Positions 41,970 to 52,690 of a stretch of 64,000 nt of DNA are shown piece after piece. How positions within the stretch are numbered: position 1 is the first letter of the stretch; each line of letters starts with the position of its first letter. The DNA is from Wurfbainia villosa (lineage: Eukaryota > Streptophyta > Magnoliopsida > Zingiberales > Zingiberaceae). The notes beneath the pieces are model-generated. The model made no database searches. It saw only the letters and a program-made list of their open reading frames with translations, and had not been told where the DNA came from. The position numbers and the translations under genes are program-made. The stretch is from assembly GCA_025175895.1 (NCBI GenBank), contig CM046000.1, forward strand, positions 91,806,753 to 91,870,752, read 5' to 3'.

Positions 41970-43331
41970 TGTTGGAGGATCATGGCTCGGCTAGAAGGGG
42001 GGTTGAATAGCCTTTCGTGTGCTTGATGAAAATTGATCGTTCTTGCGAGCTTGTCTACGATACTCATTAGCGTGCATAGTGGAAATAATAATAAAGCAAA
42101 ATGAAATACGCAATCACACACAAGAACACAACGATATACGTGGTTCGTAACCTTAGGGTTCCTACTCCACTGGGCGAACTCAACGAACTCTAGTGATGTA
42201 CACACTACTAATCAAACTCCTTCTCGATAACAAGTCAGAGGTGGAGAAACCTCGTACAAACAATTACAAAACGTAATACAAAAGTACAAGCAAAATACAA
42301 AGATAATATGAAATACAAGTAAAGAAAACTTTACAACACTTTCCTTTAATCACTTGCTTGTTGCTTGCTTTGGTTTGCTCTTGAAGTTCTAGAATGCAAT
42401 AGCAATTCTCTTCCAAAATCTCCCTAAATATCGCTATGGAAATCCTCCCCAAGCTCCTCCTTTTATGCTTGTCTCAGGCTAATTTTGTACCTAGAAGTCG
42501 ACTGCTCCTATAGCCGTTGTGAGTCAATAACTTGATCCACGCAGGAAAAGTTCCAACATATCACTCATTAGTCGACTTCCAAACCCTAATAGTTGACTGC
42601 TCCCTCGAAGTTGACTTCCCAATCGGCTACGGGAGCTTTTGTGCCTGCGTCCTCTTTCAGCAGTCGACTTCCCTCCATGGTAGTCGACTGCTCAAGCCAT
42701 CAGTCGACTGCCCAATGCTAGTCGACTGCCATGGCATATGACGTAGTTGAACAACAGTCAACTCTCACCAGTCAATTGGTATATACCACCAGTCGACTAT
42801 TGTCGGGTAAAACCTCAAACACAAGTTGTTTGAGCATTCGACCGTCGGGTAAAATCTCAAACACCAATGTTTGAGCATCCGACACTAATCTTAGCCACTT
42901 GGCCAAGTTCACCTCATCCTCCCATGGATTTTCCCATCGAAGCTCTCTTCCTCCGGCCTACGTCCCTCAGATGCACTAAGCTCACGGCTTCTCCTAGTGC
43001 CATTCTTCTCGTCTTGCCCTAAAGTCTGCTTCCTTTGGCTTAACTCCATTTCTCCTTGTTTGACTGTCCCTCGGATGCATTAAGCTCATGTCTTCTTCCC
43101 ATGCCATCATTCACCGACTCAAGGACCCGAGCCATGAGACAAGTGACCTTGCCAAGTACTCAAGACTTTCCCATTGCCAAGGCTACACACTTGGACTTTC
43201 CCAATGCCAACTCCATGTTGGACTTCCAATGCCAAGCCCCATGCTTGGACTTTCACCACCAAATCTATACACTTGGACTTCCCTTGCCAACTCCATGTTG
43301 GACTTCCAATGCCAAGCCCCATGCTTGGACT
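41970..43331 (-). mobile_element. Copia-I 5' LTR, cut by element H
   Basis: It starts TGTTGGAGGATC. The inner end (TAGAAGGGGGGTTGAATAGCC) resembles the Copia-E and Copia-B LTRs. A TATA-like CATAAAAG (minus) lies at 42460-42467. AGTCGACTG and AGTCGACTT motifs, many on the CAGTCGACTG pattern, occur from 42497 to about 42800. Two near-identical ~120-bp units with ACTCCATGTTGGACTTCC lie at 43203-43331. The distal end is missing because H inserted at 43332. Confidence 0.85.
42497..42800. repeat. CAGTCGACTG-type palindrome cluster, Copia-I LTR
   Basis: A perfect copy at 42701-42710. TAGTCGACTG at 42681-42690 and 42719-42728, CAGTCGACTT at 42661-42670 and further one-base variants lie nearby. All are upstream of the TATA-like box. 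Confidence 0.78.
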
Positions 43332-44720
43332 TGTTAGTAATATATGAGAGATGTCCTAAGGCAATCGCCTTATGTATGAACCATTTATATGATAAATGAA
43401 GATTCACTATTTGAGTATACATGGTTTCATGTATTTGATTGGATCTTAAACTCATTTACTGAATGTCCGCGATACGACTCACAACATGAGAGAATTTGTG
43501 ATTGGATCACAACTAGTGAATATCTCTACATGTGTAATTGTGATGTAACGAAATTATCCCTAGTCGATGAATTGATGGATTTGGACACCATCAATTCTGT
43601 CGAGACTAGCACGAGGTATACTCCTTGGTGTATCCAAACAGCTGATTCTCACTGGCTGGAGACATTGTGATGTCCGGAGTTAAATGTGGATGCTAGTTAT
43701 GGTAACTAGTTCATTGGAGTGACCAACCGTAAGACTTCATATGGTTCTCTGCATATATAGATATGTCAATGAAGTTCTTACTGTAGCTTAAGTGGGATGT
43801 TTCTTTGACTTGCGGTATTCAAGTCATCTTGATCATAAAGACTTATGCTTTGACATCTTAAGCAAGCATCTCTGAGGAGATGTGGACCCGGGATGATTGG
43901 GTATAAGTCAAAGTGATCGAAGGTGTTTGAATAGCCTATAAAGGATTCACCACTCCTTGCGAGGAGATGTATACCCATGGCCTCTCGTCGGATTGTTACT
44001 AAAGTCTTTGGCCAAAGCATTACATGTTTAGAGTAAGGTACTCTTCGATACATGTGCAGTAACTAGAATCCGTAGGACGAGGAAATGATACTTGGGCTAG
44101 GTGTGACGTAGTCAGCCTAGTGGGGACTGACACTATATACCATGTCCTGAACCAAGTGGGTATAAGATGAGTGAAGGGAATGGGGCACGATTCATTCGAG
44201 CTGCTAAAGGGTTTCAGAAATAGTTCTGGATCAACCGTTGATCTTTTCGGTTAATTGGGGATCATGATGTACTACTAGGTGCCACTCATGATCGTTCTAT
44301 AATTAATGGTTAATTATAGATGGCCAACATAAACCGAGAACCTATTTGGTCACATGCACAATGAGCATAATCCGAAGGATTTAAAACGAGCTTGAGAATG
44401 AGATTCTCAGACCGAGAGAAACTGGGTTTGGTTGGACCAAACATGGAGCGAGCATGAAATCGTTTCAGTCGCAATGGAAGCGTGGATGGGCCGTGTCTTA
44501 TGAGGACATGATGGACGAACCAAATTGGTTTGGTTCTAATCCAATGGAGGAGAATAAACCAAAGGGTTTGGTTTGTTTTAAACGAATGAACCAAAGTTGG
44601 TTCAGTTTGTTTTAACTTAAAATAAACCATCATGGTTTGGTTTATTTTAACTTATATTAATGGAGTGGGTTAACGGGCCTTATGGTTATGATCCGATAAC
44701 CATTAAGAGAATTAGTTCTC

Positions 44721-44728
44721 TATAAAAG
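44721..44728 (+). promoter_or_regulatory. Element H LTR TATA box
   Basis: TATAAAAG about 1.4 kb into the 2.2 kb LTR, followed by a GGGCTTAAGGG leader and a CT-rich stretch with GCCGCC motifs. Confidence 0.5.
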
Positions 44729-45564
44729 AGGGCTTAAGGGTTTGTTAAGCCCTAATACAAATCCCTTGACCTAAAAGCTGCCGCCCCTCCTCTCCTTGGT
44801 GAATTCGGCGCCAACACCTCCCCTTGCTGCCGCCCACCACCAAGCTCCCTTGCCGGCATCCAGAAGGAGCTGTCCTTACCTCTTGCCGGCGTCGAGCTGC
44901 TGTCGGAGGAGCTCCGGTGATCTCCCTTGGGTTCGGTAATAAGGTGAGCTCCCACCTTTCCTTTGGCCGGCCCCTACTCCTCCACCAAAGCTGTCCAGTT
45001 TTCTGGACAGCTTGTTTCCTTCTTGTCAGAGCGTCGTTTGGGCGACGTTTGGAGCTCTGACAGTGCCGTACTTACCGGGGATTCGATCTCCGGTAATCCT
45101 CATAGGTGGAGGACGAAGGATTCGTCAAACGGTTGACGAATACCTCTCCGGAGAAGCGAGTTTTTTGAGGACTCATTTTTGGATCCGAATTTGGATTCGG
45201 ATTGTGATCTTCTCTCGATCACATCATCTTCAACATGAGGCTAGTAACCCGTACGAAGACGAGGCTCGTGACTTGGTGAAGTCATCCCGAAGATACTCGG
45301 CGTGGATACGGATAGAGACCATTCTAGCGAGGATCGTTCCGGTTGATGTCTTTCCCGCTACACGTGATACGTAAGGTATACGTAGTTAAATTTCCTTTTA
45401 TTGCAAAATTTAAATTTACGGTTATGTCTACACATGTTGTACTATGCATGCGTGTGATGTGTGTATTGTAATAAATTAGATTTATTATTTTATTCCTTCC
45501 GCTGTGCACATGTTTGCGAAACATGTTCGAATACACACTCGCCGCGGTGCCGGAAACCCAACAG

Positions 45565-45576
45565 TGGTATCAGAGC
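45565..45576 (+). other. Element H primer-binding site
   Basis: Perfect TGGTATCAGAGC one base after the LTR end CCCAACA. Confidence 0.92.
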
Positions 45577-46468
45577 CCAGGTTGTGTTTTAACATAATCG
45601 TAAAATGGTTTTGCGATAGTCATAATGATATTTCTGGAAATTTTCTACTTTTGGAAAGTTAGAAGTATTTATGAAAATTTTTCAATTTTGGAAAGTCTAG
45701 AAGTATTTATGGAAATCTTCTACTTTTGGAAAGTTGGAAGTATTTATGGAAATTGATATTTTCCATAAATAAAATATTTGATTAGATTTTGGAAATTTGT
45801 TTCCTAATTTAATCATGATTTGATTTGGGAAATCAAATCTTAAAAATATTTTATTTCCATAAGTAGTTTTGATGATTTAGGAAATTGGTTTCCTAAATTG
45901 ACTTTCCTTAATCAACTATTTCCACAAATAAAATATGTGATTAGATTTGGAAATTTGTTTCCTAATTTAATCATGATTTGATTTGGAGAATCAAATCTTA
46001 ACCATATTTTATTTCCATAAATAGTTATGACATATAAGGAAATATTGTACATGACATAATTGTATGCCATGTAATTGCATTAGATGCATATCATTATGTC
46101 ATGCATGTCATGCATGTCGTGACATATAGATGTATGTCATGTATGCCATGTCATGTAGATAATAGTTATTTGCATGCAAAGAGGATGAGACATAAAAAAC
46201 CCTAACTCAATATTAAAGCCTACACCTTCCATTAATATGGTTTGAACCAGAGTTCCGTTTCTTGTTTGGGTTGTTGGACTCTCTCCAAGCCCGGCTCGAA
46301 CCTGGACATGTTCAAACCATGGAATAGTTTAATACTAATATGGTAAGAGTCAGAGGTCAATCGTTAGCTTTGGTTGTTGGACTCTCTCCAAGCCGGGCAA
46401 ATAGGTTGAATGCGCTCTAACCATATTAAAACTATTTCTCGATTAATGGGTTGGCTTTAACCAGGAGC
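45577..46468 (+). repeat. Element H leader with nested tandem repeats
   Basis: No coding region. About 48-bp units with CTACTTTTGGAAAGTTGGAA lie at 45640-45745. A ~105-bp unit (AAATAAAATATTTGATTAG onward) is repeated at about 45762-45865 and 45919-46025. A CATGTCATGCATGTC stretch is at 46100-46160. Two units with GTTGGACTCTCTCCAAGCC are near 46272 and 46376. Confidence 0.75.
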
Positions 46469-46659
46469 TGTTGGAATCGTGCTATTCCTCGGAATGCTCA
46501 TCGGCTCCCATATCCCCAGATTAAAAATTTTGAACAAATGAAAACTAATCCGGATGGGATGAGTTTCCTAAGCACAACCAATTCGTCGTCGTGCTAACGA
46601 CTTGAGCGATCGCTTGAACAAACTAGTTGTTCAAGCAACACGACTCTTCTAGTCGGTTA
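46469..46659 (-). mobile_element. Copia-F 3' LTR, left fragment
   Basis: 191 bp from TGTTGGAATCGTG to TCTAGTCGGTTA, nearly identical to 59107-59295 of the 5' LTR. Copia-E follows. The LTR resumes at 52691 with the duplicated GGTTA. Confidence 0.93.
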
Positions 46660-47234
46660 TGTTGGGAGATTGTTGGTGCAATCGTCCCAGGTTGACTCGA
46701 GCAGTACCCTGATAGTATTTTGATGATAGACAAAACTCATGACATGGGATTGTCATGGGAAAGTCCAACATGGAGTTGGCATGGAAAATCCAAGCATGGA
46801 GCTTGGTGTGGGAAAGTCCAACATGGGGTTGGCATGGGAAAGGTAAGCGGTGCTTGGTGCATGGGAAATCCAAAGCATTTGGCCGCTGCTTGGTGCATTT
46901 GGGAAGTCTTGAGAACTTGGCAAGTTCACTAGGCTCGGGTCCTTGAGTCGGTGAAGGATGGCATTGCGAAGCCGTGCGCTTGGTGCATCCGAGGGACCAC
47001 CGAACGGGGAGCGAATGGAGTGAGCCCAAAGGGAAGCATACTTCTAGGGCATGAGACGCGAAGGATGGCGTTGCGAAGTCGTGCGCTTGGCGCATCCGAG
47101 GGACGTAGGCCGAGGGAAGAGAGCTTCGGTGGGGAACTCCATGAGGGATAAGGTGGACTTGGCCAAGTGGCTAAGACTGAGTGTCGGAGGCTCAAACATC
47201 GTTATGTTTGAGGGCGATCGATTGGCATAGGTGC

Positions 47235-47555
47235 CAGTCGACTGCTCTAGGTCGTATGGGTTCGACCAGTGTTCGACTGAACCAAGTCTGGCTGATCAGT
47301 CGACTGCCAAGGGAGGGCAGTCGACTGTTGGGAGGATCAGTCGACTGCCGAGGGATGGCAGTCGACTGATGACACTGTGCACGGGCACAGAATGGAGTCG
47401 AGCTCGCCAGCACTCGACTGATGGATGATCAGTCGACTGATGGGTGCCATCAGTCGACTGATGTGTGATCCGTTGGAACTTTGCCAACGTGGATCTGGCC
47501 GTTGTGAGACAATGGCTACAGGACCAGTCGACTGATGGTCACGATCAGTCGACTG
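47235..47555. repeat. CAGTCGACTG palindrome cluster, Copia-E 5' LTR
   Basis: Perfect palindromes start at 47235, 47297, 47318, 47338, 47359, 47430, 47451, 47525 and 47546, plus the variant CACTCGACTG at 47411. The cluster ends 28 bp before the TATA box. Confidence 0.95.
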
Positions 47556-47583
47556 ATGGGCGCGAAAACAGCTTGATGCAGGT

Positions 47584-47591
47584 TATAAAAG
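47584..47591 (+). promoter_or_regulatory. Copia-E 5' LTR TATA box
   Basis: TATAAAAG followed by GAGCACGAG. The same box is in LTR2 at 52196-52203, at the same offset. Confidence 0.65.
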
Positions 47592-48080
47592 GAGCACGAG
47601 TTGGAGGATTTCGCCATGGTTTTTGTGGAGCTATTGGAGGGGAATTGCTGCTGCATTCCAGTCCTTCAAGAGCCAAACAAAGCAAGCAACAAACAAGTGA
47701 TCAAAAGCAATCGGTGAAAAGTGTTTCTTTTGTATTGTATTTGTATTCTTGTTTGTATTTGTATATTACTGTTGTAATTGCTTGTGAGAGGTTTCTCCAC
47801 CTCCGACGTGTAGTCGAGAAGGAGTTTGAGTATTGTCATGTGCATCTCTAGAGCTCGAGGAGCTCGGCCGTGGAGTAGGAACCATTCGGTTCCGAACCAC
47901 GTATATCGTGTGTATTTGCATGTGATTGTATTTGTTGTTAGTATTCGTATTTGTATTAGTATTCCGCTGCGCTAACAACAATCGTAGACAAGCACGCGAC
48001 GAAGAAGAGCAAAATACGACATCCAACGAACGAGGGCTATTCACCCCCCTCTAGCCGGTCAATCGATCCGACCCAACAAG

Positions 48081-48092
48081 TGGTATCAGAGC
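48081..48092 (+). other. Copia-E primer-binding site
   Basis: Perfect TGGTATCAGAGC two bases after the LTR end. Confidence 0.95.
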
Positions 48093-48135
48093 CGAGGTCG
48101 CTCTTCAAGGACTAACCGCCGCGAGAGCACTACAA

Positions 48136-49708
48136 ATGGCCGACTTCATCCATCCACCAAAAATACAATGGAGATTTTGCTTGGTGGAGGAAACGGATGG
48201 AGGTATACCTAGAAACCGATTTTGATTTTATGATTATTATAGAAAACGGTTTTGAAATGCCTAGGGATAAAAACAACAAGCAAATTGAGAAGTCAAGGTG
48301 GACCCAAGACCAAATTAAGGACTTCAAGACAAATCTTGAGGTAATAAAATTACTTAGTGATTTATTACCTAACACTATTTGGTCTAGATTGGGTGACTAT
48401 AGGGATGCGAAGGAATTATGGGAGAAAATAATGAAATTCCAAGAAAATTCCCAATCGGCACAAGTAGAGGGAGATGCCGTGGAAGAAAGCCCATCCACAT
48501 TTGAAGATGTTGATGATTTGGTGGAGACTTCCTCCTCTAGCATTGAGGGGGAGGAAAGAATTTCAACTCCGGAGCCAAGCCAAAATGAAGCATCCACCTC
48601 CGGAAGAAGTGAAGAGGCCTCCACCAACTCCCTAGGTAACTCAAGTGTTGTAATTTTAAATAAAAATCACATAATATGCTTTGAGTGTAGGGAGAAGGGG
48701 CATTACAAGAGCAAATGCCCTAAATTGGCTAAGGAAAAGGCATCAACACCAAAAGTCAATCCAAAGTCAAAGGATGCCGGTGTTCCCAAAATCAAGAGCA
48801 AAGAGCACATTGTGTGCTTCAAATGCAATCAAAAGGGACACTACCGAAGCCAATGCCCTAGGGGAAGGAAGAAAGGGCAAGAAGGTGCAACTCATGTAGG
48901 GGGAGCTCCTAAAGCTAACCCTAAGGTACATTTACTTAATGCACCTTTAATTCCTAAAGTCAAAAAGCATGCTAAGAATTATTTAAGCTCTCTTGCTATT
49001 ATCAATGAAAAGCATGCTAAGAGAAATAATAAGGTTTATTGCTTAGGTGCCAAGCATGTTCATATCTCTAAGGACATACCTAGGACTCAAAACACTAGAT
49101 CTATTTTACCTAGGGAGTCAATTAGGAGAATTGAAGAAAACTTGGGTGTTAATCCTAAGAAATCTAGGCATATGCCTAAGAAGAAGAACATTTCCCCTAA
49201 ACCTAATGAAAATTCAAAATTGAGGAAATTAGAGGTGGAGAACCAAGCCTTGAGGTCAAGGCTAGAAAAATTGGAGAAGACCCTAGCAATAATATCAAAC
49301 TCGGTTAAGGGGTCTAATGCACAAAAGTCAAGACCTAGGAAACAAGAAACATCTAAGGGCAAGAAGGGTTTGGGTCACAAACCTATGTCCTACCATAATG
49401 TTCCATTTAATTATGGAACCACATCTAGGTCTAGTAAAACCAAGGCATCTAGGGAAGTCATCCCTAAGTCTAGCCATGGTATGTGTTTAGTGGCTAACAC
49501 CTCAAAGAAATCAAATGTAGCCACTAAGAAGGTCAATGGAGGAGTCACCTCTAGAGTTGACCTAGGAAAGACCCAAAAGACTATGGCTTCAAAGCCTAAA
49601 AGGGTCATTAGGAAGGTATCTAGGGAAGTTATCCCTAGAGAATACCTTGTTAACCCAAGGAGCTCCAATAGATATTGGGTTCCTAAAAGCGTGATCGATT
49701 CACGCTAA
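48136..49708 (+). CDS. Copia-E gag polyprotein with two zinc knuckles
   Basis: The original start is probably the ATG at 48136 (MADFIHPPK), 44 bp past the PBS. One extra A in the run near 48160 shifts the frame. The main open frame (ATG at 48197, 503 codons) continues the conserved YNGDFAWWRKRMEVYLETDF block. It has a gag domain with LGDYRDAKELWEKIMKFQE (about residues 65-85) and a Ser/Glu-rich linker. Two CCHC knuckles, CFECREKGHYKSKC (near 160) and CFKCNQKGHYRSQC (near 210), are followed by a lysine-rich tail with a leucine-containing heptad segment (LEVENQALRSRLEKLEKTL, near 350). The end YLVNPRSSNRYWVPKS resembles the gag-protease border of SIRE elements, and a stop then ends the gene. 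Gag packages element RNA. Confidence 0.9.
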
Positions 49709-51190
49709 ATGGGTTAGGGTGTGCCAATATGGTTTGAGAAGTTTAAAATGATTTAAATTGGCACAATTAGGTCTTAGAGGTATTGGTGTGCCATTTTGGG
49801 TTTTTGGCACACTAGGAAAATAATGGCATTAAGGCAAAATGAATTTCATCCCTAGAAATGGAAAATTGATTTTAACACTTAGGTATTTTATACCTCAGTA
49901 TATTTTTCTTGCCATGCTTTATTTGCCTTGCCATGTCATGACATCATTTTCATTCTCATCTATAAAAATGTCATGATCATGTTTAGATTTATGTTTGTAT
50001 GTCATGTATGCTTAATTTTCATTCACATGTCATGACATCATGATTTTGGCATATGTTTTTATCTATATCATATCTATGCCATAATCATATCATGCATGAA
50101 TTAAAATGGAGTTAAGGACTATGGCATAATTTGAAAGGAATCAAATAATATTGCCTTAGAAATATGCATGAGAACATAAAGACAACAAAACCCACATCTC
50201 ACTAAAAACTTGACTTGGATATGTTTTACACATCTAGATATTGGTGAGATGTTTAGGAAAAAGAAATTAAAGGTTTAAAAAACATTTTGAAAATATTTTG
50301 GAAAACCTTGGTGAAGCCTATCTTCTGATAGCTATCACCATTGAATGGGATGATACAAAAATGACTCTTTATTGAAGCTTTTCTTAAATTTTTAACTTTG
50401 TATCAATCTCCTAATTTAATGGGTAAAATAAATTTCCAACATTTTTCACCCATAGTGTTTAGGATAAGTAATATGCATATGAAATTTCACGATTTTTAAA
50501 CTTATGTATATTTACTTATGGATTTCAAAAATCCAATTTCTAATCGAAAATCGATAAGTTATCAGATCGCTTGTAATGGCATCGATGATGGTAAATCGAT
50601 CGGGTATCCGACGAGTCGATCGCACAGCCGATTTCGGGTAAACTTGATAGTTAGGCCCATGTTTAGCCATGTTTTGGTCCCCTAACCACTCCTAACCCTA
50701 GGATATGCTTGGGAGGACATTAAAGAGGGTGGAAATCCATTGGATATGGATTAGGAGTTGGGTTGAGGGTGAGTATCAATTTTAAGGTGGAAGAGAGTTC
50801 ATTGTTGAACTTTGCCTTAATTTTGATTTGGTTAATGTTCCTATTGGCTTAGGGACTCTCCAAGGACATTGTTGGTGCAATGGTCAAGGGGGAGCAAGCC
50901 TCTAGGGGGAGGTATCCATCATGGGAAGATGGATGTGTATTTCCTCATAGGAGGAAAATTGGGTTGCCTCTCTTTAAGTGATATGGGATCACTAGAAAGA
51001 TGGTAGGCATGTGTTCCTTCAAGGGAGAGATATAAGATCTCATTGGGATATGAGACATTCATACCCTTGGGGAGGACCTTTTTGATGTAATGTCAAAAAG
51101 GGGGAGATATTACCAAGTTACCAATTAGGTTTGGAATTCTCATTGGGATATGAGAATTGGTAGACTTGAGATGGTAGTTTTGTCAATCAT
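49709..51190 (+). other. Copia-E 3' noncoding region
   Basis: About 1.5 kb with no coding region, replacing the whole pol gene. AT-rich, with CATGTCATGACATCA-like words at 49930-50110. From 50640 on it is GT-rich, with GGGGGAG purine tracts at 50881, 50918 and 51095-51108. The same sequence occurs in Copia-I, so it is part of the family and not a random deletion in one copy. Confidence 0.75.
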
Positions 51191-51205
51191 CAAAAAGGGG
51201 GAGAT
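51191..51205 (+). other. Copia-E polypurine tract
   Basis: CAAAAAGGGGGAGAT directly before LTR2. An identical core (AAAAAGGGGGAGAT) is at 51095-51108, 97 bp upstream. Confidence 0.88.
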
Positions 51206-52690
51206 TGTTGGGAGATTGTTGGTGCAATCGTCCCAGGTTGACTCGAGTTTGACTCGAGCAGTACCCTGATAGTATTTTGATGATAGACAAAACTCATGAC
51301 ATGGGATTGTCATGGGAAAGTCCAACATGGAGTTGGCATGGAAAATCCAAGCATGGAGCTTGGTGTGGGAAAGTCCAACATGGGGTTGGCATGGAAAAGT
51401 CCAAAGCATTGCGAAGCCGTGCGCTTGGTGCTTGGCATGGGAAATCCAAAGCAATGCGAAGCCGTGCGCTTGGTGCTTGGTGAGAAATGCATTGCGAAGC
51501 CGTGCGCTTGGTGCATTTGGGAAGTCTTGAGAACTTGGCAAGTTCACTAGGCTCGGGTCCTTGAGTCGGTGAAGGATGGCATTGCGAAGCCGTGCGCTTG
51601 GTGCATCCGAGGGACCACCGAACGGGGAGCGAATGGAGTGAGCCCAAAGGGAAGCATACTTCTAGGGCATGAGACGCGAAGGATGGCATTGCGAAGCCGT
51701 GCGCTTGGCGCATCCGAGGGACGTAGGCTGAGGGAAGAGAGCTTCGGTGGGGAACTCCATGAGGGATAAGGTGGACTTGGCCAAGTGGCTAAGACTGAGT
51801 GTCGGAGGCTCAAACATCGTTATGTTTGAGGCTTTAGCCGACATCGGTCGATTGGCATAGGTGCCAGTCGACTGCTCTAGGTCGTATGGGTTCGACCAGT
51901 GTTCGAACCGATCAACTGGTGATCGATGATGCGAGGAGGCGATCATTGTTGAGGATCGATCGGCACCGAGGTATGGCGGATCGGATGACACCGCTGCAGC
52001 GCACGCAGAATCGAGCCGAGCTCGCTCGATTGATGGATGATCACGGATCGATGGGTGCCATCGATCGGCCCGATGTGTGATCCGTTGGAACTTTGCCAAC
52101 GTGGATCTGGCCGTTGTGAGACAACGGCTACAGGACCAGTCGACTGATGGTCACGATCAATCGACTGATGGGCGCGAAAACAACTTGATGTAGGTTATAA
52201 AAGGAGCACGAGTTGGAGGATTTCGCCATGGTTTTTGTGGAGCTATTGGAGGGTAATTGCTGCTGCATTCCAGTCCTTCAAGAGCCAAACAAAGCAAGCA
52301 ACAAACAAGTGATCAAAAGCAATCGGTGAAAAGTGTTTCTTTTGTATTGTATTTGTATTCTTGTTTGTATTTGTATATTACTGTTGTAATTGCTTGTGAG
52401 AGGTTTCTCCACCTCCGACGTGTAGTCGAGAAGGAGTTTGAGTATTGTCGTGTGCATCTCTAGAGCTCGAGGAGCTCGGCCGTGGAGTAGGAACCATTCG
52501 GTTCCGAACCACGTATATCGTGTGTATTTGCATGTGATTGTATTTGTTGTTAGTATTCATATTTGTATTAGTATTCCGCTGCGCTAACAACAATCGTAGA
52601 CAAGCACGCGACGAAGAAGAGCAAAATACGACATCCAACGAACGAGGGCTATTCACCCCCCTCTAGCCGGTCAATCGATCCGACCCAACA
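51206..52690 (+). mobile_element. Copia-E 3' LTR
   Basis: 1485 bp, nearly identical to LTR1 except for about 60 extra bp of GCGAAGCCGTGCGCTTGGTG units (51405-51510) and a scrambled ~175-bp patch (51906-52080). In that patch the CAGTCGACTG motifs of LTR1 are replaced. TATA box at 52196-52203. Confidence 0.93.

Larger units (their letters stand above)
37061..43331 (-). mobile_element. Copia-I: gag-only SIRE-like element, truncated, with solo LTR-J inside
   Basis: On the minus strand: partial 5' LTR (41970-43331), PBS (41956-41967), gag (41918-40361), then long noncoding sequence to 37061. It matches Copia-E in reverse throughout, with GACATTGTTGGTGCAATGGTC-type blocks near 37225. It lacks any pol gene, as Copia-E does. 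Its polypurine tract and 3' LTR are lost at 37060. Its 5' LTR is cut at 43331 by element H. LTR-J occupies 37952-39837. Confidence 0.85.
43332..46468 (+). mobile_element. Element H: LTR retrotransposon 5' part, interrupted by Copia-F
   Basis: The LTR runs 43332-45563 (TGTTAGTAATATATGAG to GGAAACCCAACA), followed by the PBS TGGTATCAGAGC at 45565-45576 and about 890 bp of internal sequence. Copia-F then starts at 46469, and the rest of H lies outside the window. A TATA box (TATAAAAG) is at 44721-44728. No coding region is visible, so the lineage is open; the TG...CA LTR and tRNA-Met PBS fit Ty1/copia or a non-autonomous relative. Confidence 0.8.
46660..48078 (+). mobile_element. Copia-E 5' LTR
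   Basis: 1419 bp from TGTTGGGAGATTG to CCGACCCAACA. A TATA box is at 47584-47591. Nine perfect CAGTCGACTG palindromes lie at 47235-47555. Repeated GAAGTCGTGCGCTTGGTGCAT-type segments occur at 46965-47100. Confidence 0.95.
46660..52690 (+). mobile_element. Copia-E: complete gag-only SIRE-like element, GGTTA target duplication
   Basis: 6031 bp: LTR1 46660-48078, PBS 48081-48092, gag to 49708, noncoding 49709-51190, purine tract 51191-51205 and LTR2 51206-52690. GGTTA flanks it at 46655-46659 and 52691-52695, and the empty site is seen at 59291-59295. No protease, integrase, RT or RNase H is present, and there is no room or remnant for them, so the element is structurally complete but non-autonomous. 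LTR ends resemble those of Copia-B (ATTCACCCCCCTCTAGC near the inner end), making SIRE-like elements the likely helpers. Confidence 0.95.

Noticed and set aside
44752..45374. GC-rich ORFs in element H (44824-45060 and 45012-45374) that might be a host gene
   Set aside because: They lie between the TATA box and the LTR end of H, overlap on opposite strands, and show no domain. This is leader sequence of the LTR transcript.
46649..47095. ORFs of 60-148 codons on both strands in Copia-E LTRs (also 51140-51813 and 47465-47851)
   Set aside because: They lie within LTRs, occur on both strands at once, and are not kept intact between LTR1 and LTR2.
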